A DNA stretch of 30,949 nucleotides. It comes from a virus. The stretch spans positions 1 to 30,949 of IMG/VR virus record IMGVR_UViG_3300033993_001613. One strand, given 5' to 3'. A program made the position numbers and the translations under genes. Below, piece after piece: positions 22,601 through 28,691 of this stretch; within the stretch, counting starts at the first letter, position 1; every line of letters begins with the position of its first letter. The notes under the pieces are model-generated. The model did not search any database. It saw only the letters and a list, made by a program, of their open reading frames with translations, and had not been told where the DNA came from.

Positions 22601-23000
22601 GAACGGAATTAACAAGAGCGGAATGTCTTCATCTGCAGATATTGATGCTAACGGCGGAAACTATGTTTTTGCCTCTCCATCATCTAAAGGTTCAAGCACT
22701 TCTACAAGCTTTGCTTTGTACTTCGATTCACGAAAAGTTCTTCGTCGTTTGGATTACTACAAGAACAACTCCGATAAGTATGGTCAGCTTCAATCTGACT
22801 CAGAGGATATCGTTCAGTCTCTAAGCAACAACTACGGAGAGTTGATGTTTAAGAAGAACCTTTCATGGGCAGACATTTCATCCATGTCAATGCCAGCAGC
22901 TATCCGAGAGAAGCTCATCGAGCGTCTTATGACTGAAGGTCTTACTGATTTGGCAGACATGGTTTCTGGCAAAAAGAAAAAGAAAGGGGCTAAGAAATAA
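13656..23000 (+). CDS. Giant 3114-aa polyvalent head protein
   Basis: Seen: a helical N-terminus with TDLLPVSHPRSTRKHE (98-113); acidic Pro/Glu linkers; three SH3-like modules opening K-x-GD (about 871, 1023, 1476), the first two sharing V(T)GYYPxHxSQ; a DEDDh exonuclease with LDFES (D1179, E1181), HNMPFD (D1275), H1332 and D1337; a Nudix-like segment WGIPGGAH to EEFMEEVGG (1668-1698) with a stretched, imperfect box; a HipA/PI-kinase-like domain (about 1800-2020) with YYVKKP (K1833), DVVGLEYDN (D1910, N1918) and RIDAGG (D1931); a further beta module (2249-2340), a KOW-like module (about 2360-2440) and a C-terminal region with GMSSSADID and LYFDSRKVLRRLDYY. Known: arrays of unrelated enzymes in one phage head protein are called polyvalent proteins and are thought to be injected. 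Inferred: this one acts on the host early. Confidence 0.85.
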   Translation: MAKNESAKSKVQVPVLSYEEQNKRIIDAGLELVKESNSKFSGSRIITRRAALAVLNRSLSKYEGESYSLRRIRSIKELNNYIKLAQYNKVFSTTVENTDLLPVSHPRSTRKHELSTAELMRFRARWICDDPHIQDDTVRTVLASALTAHPASPEYEYSIARLQSMPQGSIPQYALLAALGDGNSSAARRARAMRQRRDRKGRFAYMGGGLRAFVRRVNGAIQSLTGRSVATDENSDTFDMELPNGDLVRVPAKSAEGVKAILKSAQGPDGYSKTNAKVKTGDPVIEEADLVKIDAPAGFSKDESWSPNDNDVEFYGTKIDLGTKYTDDAYDVIKISTPNAAAKDKFEAAQQRENEGQNVVTEGAGKNGSLDPNLPVYFVSRRGEDDNKPFAVAQRWSDVQDYISQDEPKFEKGDLPDPTKMAEDTEEAETPEATPAEGLEGQLIPKVGKSALKKEMKQYKKDLKDYEENGGLFPLDPSKDHIVLPDGSVVDAETGELERDASGNSAKKPAAPAAPASEKPEEFDVPEGAYKMDPEPYVPQGAGPDVESKDYTDDPAELAQKFDEEEITSALEESLEGDGTAQLPFENGDESVPAESLRDTLGELGKDIGAAVKKAYSKIKAKLAGDKGEQTPEVPQDVKDELGKEIPEAPMPSAEADPAKLPALLDGLSDDEKDEYAKTGDYAKHLPQNTEFEVPDGYSILDTNPFNKDLYPLPEDAPEGFTFDPLDIANNYDTEDLKNELRRGIEPGGDGYGILSQETETGEDYKGYVPVEAIRDALQLQGEDTDSLIDGIYKEGISGQEDSEITPTEISDALEGEDTETPEGTPTPQEEVPAESTEQATTNEAGPQTVTNVNVGEPTGPAKLKAKTSELKAGDVTTNDFFTIESVEPSEIPGKSWVTGYYPGHVSQKTKLWNNDTDISVFRNVDGPTKGDLPVLSKPKAKEYDPEGKVYKDKNLDLWVPKDAEARSKYLDAVDQYNKDLAAAKEMWSAPENVEEWNTESEAPVYDPTKNTVGVVDVAATEVKPGDIAFKKEGKNDFYEYFIVQDVTTDENGNAVITGYYPDHQSQSKSWKGTTPIKVIRGASSLPEPGKKPALERPKKDDADYKQKYADFNAAKKESAATFTPPIDVDALPAAPKKVSRPTPPAFMGDKLKAIAAEANGDPVKFKELLANEEVVHLDFESTGGFTAPSPIQVSMTKMKNGEIVEQKTLFMNPEQPLDSFYTDKDPKDILKDADGNPISDEFLSKQMSQQDAFNEIADFLGANPIVSAHNMPFDGEILRRKMAEYGLDYKPSGEIDTLSLARKVINGSAGDHKLEAVANRYGLAEPNTDWHDASVDVAVLPGILDNLLDEMAVTKSGIDVLDIDKSQADYDKAKAEYDAYKNPKAKADSELVMAKTFADGMAGKEIPEDPEVLAKALPKDKPTSDELSPATTPKATEVGDGDFEIESVLGGNISNNWVSDPENTTNVGSIAVEEWQPGDFIKAKHDGFHEIISITPIDGDDKRVLVKRRLLATGKEYESAWVKYQAYEVWRRNSEPDAVPEPEPELEQPQLEIDDAPEKEANAGKWADYNIAEGTDGVFYAENISAADVQALRNGSLTPPKLPFFAPLGGGSNQETGEGYFFTTDGKRFWGKYGAGGALLRRKNADGEYEYFLAKRSSSLSQGGGKWGIPGGAHKDQTIAKAPNATAKEEFMEEVGGDISAFEPIYVDTNKVGAEWAYETSVFEVGPDQFNDLSSKDGENTATGWFTGDQINKMSDAGMLHPDFADSFPNIVSNLEDEDAKTDKPIPAEEVSPEDVTSVFDTSKWKKVAGQAGSNQGAFYVDPDTGNQYYVKKPKSDKHAENEILGGALYEEAGVKFGRAYKGVDKSGNTVLVSPVLDGNTLASDKNNADLKKKAQADFAVDAWLGNYDVVGLEYDNMLVDKDGNIARIDAGGSLLFRAQGGTDKEFGPEATQVDSMRDAKQNAQAADIFGDMSDEEIAESVKKVQAITPEKIDELVDAAFSDPDTAESVKETLKARRQYLIDRFLGGQAEETPAEEPKKPVVDTNTVVIDAAGDIEAQITAAQDAGKKIAFKYNGKERVVTPKGVWKNPQNGNINLSAIGEDGVKKNYTLSKFEQSDSSATEAPEAAPTPEKELPQAPEAAQIDPVEKQKVLDEVSALAEKLFGSKGKTKDLLESLKGQEGSNDELIDSILEDINTVSAPADATPEEKIQSDLAQALTPDEDAAPEDEVEPIDADALAEELKKPLDPDLIWAKVKDEKGISVIENGDIVVAENVTPAGSTIYTMVKRNSDNTFSVYHRIKGSDGTTRVKTLAGRWHSYTALSSRIENEKWKAKVTPSKVISKSKPETPGTIAPSAIPTKKGAYVSADGKTPIKVGMIVKDTKTGKTGKVVSLKDELVTSKSKSNPQGYTYTDVAKVQWDDGKKNWKVSTYLDIQDTSGVKPDKPEDDGPTGGSGGTPTTPKEPTSPAPVNNPEPAVELPTFEGTDLAGATAIKDVESKAVEKNSVGHLAAYGANDYSDYKSFLSGEFIKDPNSKNMVPGILVQNVSPNDSDQDLTSYGVISKQDAKSGEIFVSYFDGPLAGQTKSTKSDKLWSREKFITPEQAKELDITLDPTLFDKSKAAAKAKGEAYAKKQADALKKAQLEAEAKALKDKFSVNGPGFAVQTLDAAPDYSQSPHPDVPSLEDSLKMAKNDNAGEAANGSTTLLDSDSIEDLEVHVGMVTDKNGEKKIRLQFTLTNWAGKQIVAKADSDPNVTKTKALRLDKWEKKADGSLVWKDTWDTSTVDSNKNGVTFEGPAGKGTFLLHRASKSIDDTEVDFFKYHSSSPYAVSFHNKAEIYLPADATSEDVAEALNSLGGISQVRPALESDVQGVIENKMIWLLGSSTDGKKNYAGELREKTLEYIKDEYGFTAADVEVVVDPLARGRVNYYMPESAVEKLMEKTGFSPYIVHNWKGGDQTNTVDWFYNVVTSGGVYATATRWMNGINKSGMSSSADIDANGGNYVFASPSSKGSSTSTSFALYFDSRKVLRRLDYYKNNSDKYGQLQSDSEDIVQSLSNNYGELMFKKNLSWADISSMSMPAAIREKLIERLMTEGLTDLADMVSGKKKKKGAKK

Positions 23001-23605
23001 TGGCTCTTATCTCTGAAGAAGTAATTTTTGGGACTCCAGGTGTTATTGAAAAACTATCTGGAGAAAACCAAAGCAAATTCCCTCTATTCGATGTAGTTCA
23101 GTTTGTATATGAGGGAGACGACGATGAAGCCGATAGCGGCATCCTCGTTCGTGGAGGACGCGGCATGTTTTACCCAGTTGATCCAGAGTTAGTTAAGAAA
23201 ACCGAGGGTACAATTGAGTTTGCTGCGTTCGACGGTACCTATCGAATCAGAAAGTTCACAGAGGATGACTCTGCGCTTCTAACTGGTTATGGACTGACTC
23301 TAACCCCGCAAATGATGGAGGAAATGATGGTAATCGACGAGCAAGTCGGTTTAGAACAAGCCGTAGAGGCTTTGTCTAACGATGCTGGTGACGTCACAGC
23401 TGTTGTCTTCACGGTTGCTGGGCTTGGTACTTTCTTCCGCAACGAGGGTAAGTGGGTTCCTGCCACTCCTGAGATGTCAGAAGAGTATGACGGCTCAGAA
23501 ATCACAGACATTGATGTTGAAAAAGGAAAAGACCTCGTAGCCCGCTGGGACGCTGGTGAAAAAATTACTAAAGATAATTTAGCAGAGTACGCGGTAGAGG
23601 AATAA
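23000..23605 (+). CDS. Hypothetical acidic head-region protein, 201 aa
   Basis: ATG at 23000 shares a base with the stop of the giant gene (TAATG). The product is acidic, opening MALISEEVIFGTPGVIEKLS, with VYEGDDDEADSGILVRGGRG and LTPQMMEEMMVIDEQVGL. The middle is beta-rich (VVFTVAGLGTFFRNEGKWVP) and the end is helical and acidic. No family is recognised. Its place between the giant protein and the protease suggests a head-assembly or cargo partner. Confidence 0.7.
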   Translation: MALISEEVIFGTPGVIEKLSGENQSKFPLFDVVQFVYEGDDDEADSGILVRGGRGMFYPVDPELVKKTEGTIEFAAFDGTYRIRKFTEDDSALLTGYGLTLTPQMMEEMMVIDEQVGLEQAVEALSNDAGDVTAVVFTVAGLGTFFRNEGKWVPATPEMSEEYDGSEITDIDVEKGKDLVARWDAGEKITKDNLAEYAVEE

Positions 23606-23607
23606 TC

Positions 23608-26600
23608 ATGGAATTTCTAGGTAGAAACGATAATTACGTTCTCTTCTCGAACGACGACTTGGCAACAGTTATTGACGAGTCTACTAATACAGTTGTTCGG
23701 GTTGATAGCAGTGCTGTTCTACTAGCTTCTGCAGAATGGAGTACTTATGGTGAAAGACCAGAAGCTTCTTCTGTTGAGTTAGCAAACGCTGCCGTTACTG
23801 ACCTAGATATTAAAGTTCTTAGCAATGGTGATAGCAGCAATATGTACACCATTCCTGATGCTGTTGTTTCAGAAGCAAAAAGAGGACTCGCTTGGAGAAA
23901 AGAAGAAAAACGAGGTGGCACACCTGTTGGCCTGAATACTGCACGCACTCTGGCGCAGGGTGGGCAGATTGGTATCCAAAAGATTCGTCACATCGCGAAA
24001 TACTTCCCACGTCACGAAGTGGACAAGAAGGGCAAAGGCTACAAACCGGGCCAACAAAACTACCCAAGTAATGGTCGCATTGCATGGGCTCTTTGGGGTG
24101 GAGATGCTGCAAAGCGTTGGGCGTCAGCAATTGTTGAGCGCGACAATAAAAAGCGTGCAAACAATTCTGTAGTTGCATCTATCGATGAGTTTATGCCGAT
24201 AGAGCGTATTGATTACAAGTCATTTAATCCATCAGAGTACGAGCCAGATTTTTATATTCGAATTCGTTTAGATGGCTCAGGTATTGACCGTCTATACAAA
24301 GTAGATATGGAAGGTTACTGCACCGTTTGGGATGACGGCTGCTGGGAAGACCTTGGTCACATTGACCATGACTTTATTACATATGACAAGTCACTTGACG
24401 ATCCTTATGACCAAGTGCAAAAAATTCACACTCCTGTAGACCGTGAATCTGCAGTAAAGATTTCAGCGATGCTGGATAACAACCCATTTGATTCAATTTC
24501 TATTCAAATGATTGATTTCAATGAATCAGATTTGATTGAAAAAGCAATTCCAGAAATTGACTGGAAGTTCCTTGACCAGCTTTCTGAAGATGAAGTATTT
24601 GAAGTAGATGAGTGGGATGACGGCCTTCTTGCTGTAGGTGCTCCTACAACACAAGCTCCAACAAACCAAGATGGAAACTACACACCTGAAGAACGTTCAG
24701 AGAAGGCTTCTCAGCAAGTTCGTGACCAGCTAGGTAAATTTGCTAAAGCTGGAAGCACTGTGATTGTTGGAAACGACCCTAAGTACACAGGAAAAATTCT
24801 TTCTATCAACTCACAAACTCAAGAAGCAAACGTTGAGTTTCCTAATGGAAATGTCGTAGCAGTTCCAGCAAACCAAACTCAGTTGGCAGAAGATTATCAA
24901 CCTCTTCCTGTACAAGGCTTTCCAAGTTTTGAACTAGACACTTCTGGCATTCTTGGAGAACCACGAGTTCCAATTGATGAGCCAACAGCAAAACTTCCAG
25001 GACGTCTACCACCACTTACAGTAGACAGTCTTCAAACAATGCTTACTGACTGGTCTAGTTGGATGTCAGACCAAAGAGTTACTCCTGAATACACAGGACA
25101 GCCAGTAAATGCTCCAGCACCAGTTGCTGGAACTTCACCTGCTGTAGATACACGTCTTGACCCAAATACTGTTCTTGGTCAGTACTACACAGGTTCATTT
25201 AATCCAGATGGCACACCAAAGCCAGGTTGGAATCCTGCTACAACAGAAAATGTTTACAACAACCCACTACTACGTGATTGGTTGGATAAAAAGTACAACA
25301 AGAACGCATCTCCAGAAAATGCTTATCACCGAGATGGTTGGTATAAAGAAAATCCTTACGGAAAACTTGGACCTAAGGTAGAACCAAAGAAATCTGCTAA
25401 AGATGTAAGAAAAATTAGCGCAGAAGATTACATGAAGAGGTTTGATCCAGACCTTGAGATGTCAATTACCTCTTCTGCCGAGGCTAAAAAACCTAACTAT
25501 GAAATCACACCTGAAAAAACAGATGTGGCTCCTATGTACATTGCAATTGTCGCTGAGGATGACCCAGCAGCAGTGATGGAGTTAGTTGCTGTTGTTCCAG
25601 CAGGTTTCGATACAAATCAACCTTCTACTTTCAAACGCCGTGACCGTAAGTGGGTACGCGATGAAAGAATTCTTGCTGACCTAAACAGCCCAACACCTCC
25701 ACCAACTATTGTTCTAAGCACAGAACAATTGGCTGAAGTTGTTTCTCAAATTGATGGTGGAATTGTTGCTTCAATTCGAATCAACCCTGCGATGGCTCTT
25801 ACTCTTAACGCTATTACAGCTGCTGGAGGACTTGACCAAAACCGCGGTAACGCAGAGAAACTTCGCCGTTATTGGACAGTAGGTAAGGGTGGATTAAAGA
25901 TTCGTTGGAACAGCCCAGGAGACTGGACTCGTTGCCACAAGTATCTTTCAAAGTATCTTGGACCTCGCTCAAAAGGTTACTGCGCTCTTCGTCACAAAGA
26001 GATGACTGGCATGTGGCCTGGAGATAAGCGCAATCCAGGAATGAAAAAGAAGTCTATGGTTTCTAGCATTGAAGCCTTACGTTCTGAAGAACAAATTATT
26101 GATTCATTTACTCTATCTGCTCGTGCTGAAGCAGCTAAGGCTCAATTCATGGGCCGTGAAGGTGCTAAACCAGTAGAACACGGAGCAAAATTTGTTATCC
26201 CATTGGTTATTCCTGAAGACAAGGAATCTGGCGATGGTCGCATCTTTGATAAAGGTGTAATAGTTATGCGAGACCTACCTCTGCCTCTACTGTGGCAGAT
26301 TAAAACAGGTCAAGGTCACGATGGTTCCGTTGTGGTTGGTCAAATCACGCATATGGAGCGCATCGATGGTGGAATTGGAAATGCTGTAGGCGTTTTCGAT
26401 ACAGGCGAATATGGAAAAGAAGCTGAAAGGCTTGTTCGCAATGGGTTTATCCGTGGAGTATCTGCTGACATGGATATGTTTGAGGCTGATGAGGAAGAGG
26501 CTTCTGAGGACTCAGGAAAAGTAGAGGCAGGTAGAATAGTAATCAAGAATGCTCGAATTATGGCTGTCACCATTGTGCCAAAACCAGCATTCCAAGAGTG

Positions 26601-27795
26601 TTATATCCAAATCGTTGATGATGGCAACGAAGTTGAGGAGGAAGAAATGTCAGTTCCAGATGGTATTTATGTAGATGGGGTGAGCCCGCTTGATGCGTCA
26701 GCACTTGTTGCTTGTGGCATGGTAGCTGGTGCTATCCCTGTAGAGCCTCCTTCAGAATGGTTTGGAAATCCAAAGCTTGACAAGGCAACCCCACTTACCA
26801 TCACAGATGAGGGTCGCGTATTCGGTCACATTGCTGCTTGGCATGTAGACCACATTGGAATGGCATTTGGAACTCGTCCTCCACGTAGCCGTTCTAAGTA
26901 TTCATATTTCCACACTGGTGTAATTCGTACCGCTGAAGGTAAGGATATGCCAGTTGGTCAACTAACTTTGGCTGGCGGTCACGCTGGTCTAGAAGCTTCT
27001 GCTGAAGAAGCAGTTCGTCACTACGATGACACTGCATCAGCATTCGCAGACGTGCACGCAGGTGAAGATGCTTACGGAATTTGGGTTTCAGGTGCTCTAC
27101 GCCCTGGCACAACCCCCGAGCAAATTAGAGCCGCTCGTGCATCAGCTCCATCAGGTGACTGGCGACCAATCAAGGGACACCTTGAGTTGGTTGCTGTTTG
27201 CCAAGTAAACGTTCCAGGATTCCCAATCGCACGTGCTCGTGTCGCATCAGGTCAGGTTATGGCTCTTGTTGCTGCAGGTGCAAATGTACTTGCTCAGCTT
27301 AAGCATGACCCAATCGCTGAGATTAATTCAAAGATTGATGCCCTTGAAGCAATCCACAAGAGTGCAGAGGCTGCTGCTCTATCTGGAAAAATGGCTGAAT
27401 TTTCAGCTCGTGTAGCCAGTGCTAAAGCAGAAGCAGAGGCTGTTTCAGAGTACATGCTTCAAATGTTCGATGAGAATCCTGAAGCAGAGATGTCAGTTGT
27501 TACTCGCCGTGAGCGTCAAAAACTTGCTGAAGAGGGCAAGGCTCTTAAGGATGGTTCATTCCCAATCCGCAATGTAACCGACCTTCGTAATGCAATTCAA
27601 GCTTATGGACGTGCTAAGGCTGGAAAGCGTGGTCTTGTTCAAAAGCACATTATGAAGCGAGCAAAGGCTCTTGGTAAAGAGACTTTAATTCCACAAAAGT
27701 GGGCAGCTGCTTCTATTGATGTAGATAGCTTCCGAGAAAGAGCTATATCTGCTGCAGCAAAACTTCAAACTTCTGATAGTGAAATTAAGGACTAA
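23608..27795 (+). CDS. Capsid-maturation protease fused to several phage domains, 1395 aa
   Basis: ATG at 23608 follows AGAGGAA. Domains in order: AKRGLAWRKEEKRGGTPVG to GRIAWALWGGDAAKRWA (about 88-173), common in actinophage head proteins; an acidic region (about 205-340); an SH3-like module (375-425); Pro-rich linkers; GNAEKLRRYWTVGKGGLKIR to KGYCALRHKEMTGMWPGD (745-807); a prohead protease (860-965) with RDLPLPLLWQIKTGQGHDGS (H904) and RGVSADMDMFEAD (S952), candidate catalytic residues; a conserved domain (1068-1230) with GHIAAWHVDHIGMAFGTRPP and LELVAVCQVNVPGFP; a coiled coil (1233-1288); and SFPIRNVTDLRNAIQAYGRA (about 1317), a short phage head domain. It should process the capsid extension during maturation. 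An internal start at 26647 may make the C-terminal part separately. Confidence 0.85.
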   Translation: MEFLGRNDNYVLFSNDDLATVIDESTNTVVRVDSSAVLLASAEWSTYGERPEASSVELANAAVTDLDIKVLSNGDSSNMYTIPDAVVSEAKRGLAWRKEEKRGGTPVGLNTARTLAQGGQIGIQKIRHIAKYFPRHEVDKKGKGYKPGQQNYPSNGRIAWALWGGDAAKRWASAIVERDNKKRANNSVVASIDEFMPIERIDYKSFNPSEYEPDFYIRIRLDGSGIDRLYKVDMEGYCTVWDDGCWEDLGHIDHDFITYDKSLDDPYDQVQKIHTPVDRESAVKISAMLDNNPFDSISIQMIDFNESDLIEKAIPEIDWKFLDQLSEDEVFEVDEWDDGLLAVGAPTTQAPTNQDGNYTPEERSEKASQQVRDQLGKFAKAGSTVIVGNDPKYTGKILSINSQTQEANVEFPNGNVVAVPANQTQLAEDYQPLPVQGFPSFELDTSGILGEPRVPIDEPTAKLPGRLPPLTVDSLQTMLTDWSSWMSDQRVTPEYTGQPVNAPAPVAGTSPAVDTRLDPNTVLGQYYTGSFNPDGTPKPGWNPATTENVYNNPLLRDWLDKKYNKNASPENAYHRDGWYKENPYGKLGPKVEPKKSAKDVRKISAEDYMKRFDPDLEMSITSSAEAKKPNYEITPEKTDVAPMYIAIVAEDDPAAVMELVAVVPAGFDTNQPSTFKRRDRKWVRDERILADLNSPTPPPTIVLSTEQLAEVVSQIDGGIVASIRINPAMALTLNAITAAGGLDQNRGNAEKLRRYWTVGKGGLKIRWNSPGDWTRCHKYLSKYLGPRSKGYCALRHKEMTGMWPGDKRNPGMKKKSMVSSIEALRSEEQIIDSFTLSARAEAAKAQFMGREGAKPVEHGAKFVIPLVIPEDKESGDGRIFDKGVIVMRDLPLPLLWQIKTGQGHDGSVVVGQITHMERIDGGIGNAVGVFDTGEYGKEAERLVRNGFIRGVSADMDMFEADEEEASEDSGKVEAGRIVIKNARIMAVTIVPKPAFQECYIQIVDDGNEVEEEEMSVPDGIYVDGVSPLDASALVACGMVAGAIPVEPPSEWFGNPKLDKATPLTITDEGRVFGHIAAWHVDHIGMAFGTRPPRSRSKYSYFHTGVIRTAEGKDMPVGQLTLAGGHAGLEASAEEAVRHYDDTASAFADVHAGEDAYGIWVSGALRPGTTPEQIRAARASAPSGDWRPIKGHLELVAVCQVNVPGFPIARARVASGQVMALVAAGANVLAQLKHDPIAEINSKIDALEAIHKSAEAAALSGKMAEFSARVASAKAEAEAVSEYMLQMFDENPEAEMSVVTRRERQKLAEEGKALKDGSFPIRNVTDLRNAIQAYGRAKAGKRGLVQKHIMKRAKALGKETLIPQKWAAASIDVDSFRERAISAAAKLQTSDSEIKD
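26635..26649 (+). promoter_or_regulatory. Strong in-frame internal ribosome site and start inside the protease gene
   Basis: GAGGAGG (26635-26641) is 5 bases before ATG 26647, codon 1014, in frame. It lies exactly between the protease domain and the C-terminal half, and would give a 382-residue protein starting MSVPDGIYVDG that contains the coiled coil. The arrangement recalls lambda C/Nu3, where a scaffold is made from an internal start of the protease gene. The site encodes Glu-rich residues, so chance is possible. Confidence 0.45.
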
Positions 27796-27797
27796 TA

Positions 27798-28520
27798 GTG
27801 ACTACAAATAGTGACGATACAGCTTCTAAAATGAGAGAAGCCATTTCTACTGCTCAAGCGGTGTTGGCTTCTGCAGAGTCAAAAAATGATAATTCTGAAA
27901 AATCAGAAGCACTTTTTAAAATTGACCCAGAACTCGAGGGTTTAACTGACGAAGAGGTAAAAGCTCTTAAGCTGGAAAAAGCCACTCGAAATAAGGAAGA
28001 AGAAGAGCGGGCTAAATACACCCCAAAGACTCAACCTCGTGACGCTGGAGGTAAATTCCGTCAAGTCCTAGCTCGACTCAAATCTGACCTAGGTACTGCT
28101 GGGTTAGACCGAGTTATCGAAAAGGTTGAAGAAGCCGAAAATCTTGATAATGCGGGAGACTACGGAAAAGCATCCAAAGCAGCTGACGATTTAATTGGAA
28201 TTATTGACCGATTGGACGCAAAAGCGTTGAATCCTGAAGCTTTAGAGAACATTCGTACTAGTTCAGCAGAGCTTGGAAAGGTTATTGCTAACCTCCCATT
28301 TGGGTTCGGTCAAGATGCTGAAAAGATTAGATTCTCTGATGTACCCCCAGCCCTACGTAAGCTAATGAAAAATATGATTACTAGGGTCGAAGACAAGATT
28401 GGCGATGAGGATGCCGATATCGCCACAGCGGAGCTAAAGAAGTTCATGTCTGGTAGCGAGCTCTACAACCAATCAGAGATTTCCAGCCAGATGGCGAAGC
28501 TTTTAAGACTTTTAACATAA
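27798..28520 (+). CDS. Helical acidic protein, candidate scaffold, 240 aa
   Basis: GTG at 27798 is two bases after the protease stop; a ribosome site is weak. The protein is highly charged and helical (AISTAQAVLASAESKNDNSE, LTDEEVKALKLEKATRNKEE), with TQPRDAGGKFRQVLARLKSD and a C-terminal helical bundle ending SEISSQMAKLLRLLT. Its place between protease and capsid genes, its size and its charge suit a scaffolding or head-assembly protein; no enzyme motif is seen. The RDxxGKF pattern is also found in the SH3 region of the protease fusion (RDQLGKFAK). Confidence 0.7.
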   Translation: MTTNSDDTASKMREAISTAQAVLASAESKNDNSEKSEALFKIDPELEGLTDEEVKALKLEKATRNKEEEERAKYTPKTQPRDAGGKFRQVLARLKSDLGTAGLDRVIEKVEEAENLDNAGDYGKASKAADDLIGIIDRLDAKALNPEALENIRTSSAELGKVIANLPFGFGQDAEKIRFSDVPPALRKLMKNMITRVEDKIGDEDADIATAELKKFMSGSELYNQSEISSQMAKLLRLLT

Positions 28521-28691
28521 AGGACAGAAACACGGCGTTTTCCGTCCAATCACCTTTTATAAGTGGTTGTACCATTTATAACTAGGTGGAGTGCCTCCAC
28601 GCATTTATTGCGTTTCTCGGAGTCCCTCGGCCTCGACTAAATCAGCGATAGAACTATTGTTTTGTTCTACACAACTGCCCAAGGAGGGACA
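28521..28691 (+). ncRNA. Structured leader of the capsid gene, four hairpins
   Basis: A 171-base gap in an otherwise gapless operon folds into tandem hairpins: GGAC-A-GAAA/TTTC-C-GTCC (28522-28547); TTATAAGTGGT-TGT-ACCATTTATAA (28557-28581, 11 pairs with one G-T); GTGGAG-TGC-CTCCAC (28586-28600); and ACGCA-TTTAT-TGCGT (28599-28613), which overlaps the third by two bases. GGAGGG lies just before GTG 28692. None has a clear T-run, so processing, mRNA stabilisation or translation control is more likely than termination. No good promoter is seen within it. Confidence 0.6.

Noticed and set aside
23608-27795. Two genes split by a frameshift
   Set aside because: The long frame is uninterrupted and domains known to be fused in other actinophages appear in order; an internal start, not a frameshift, is the better question.
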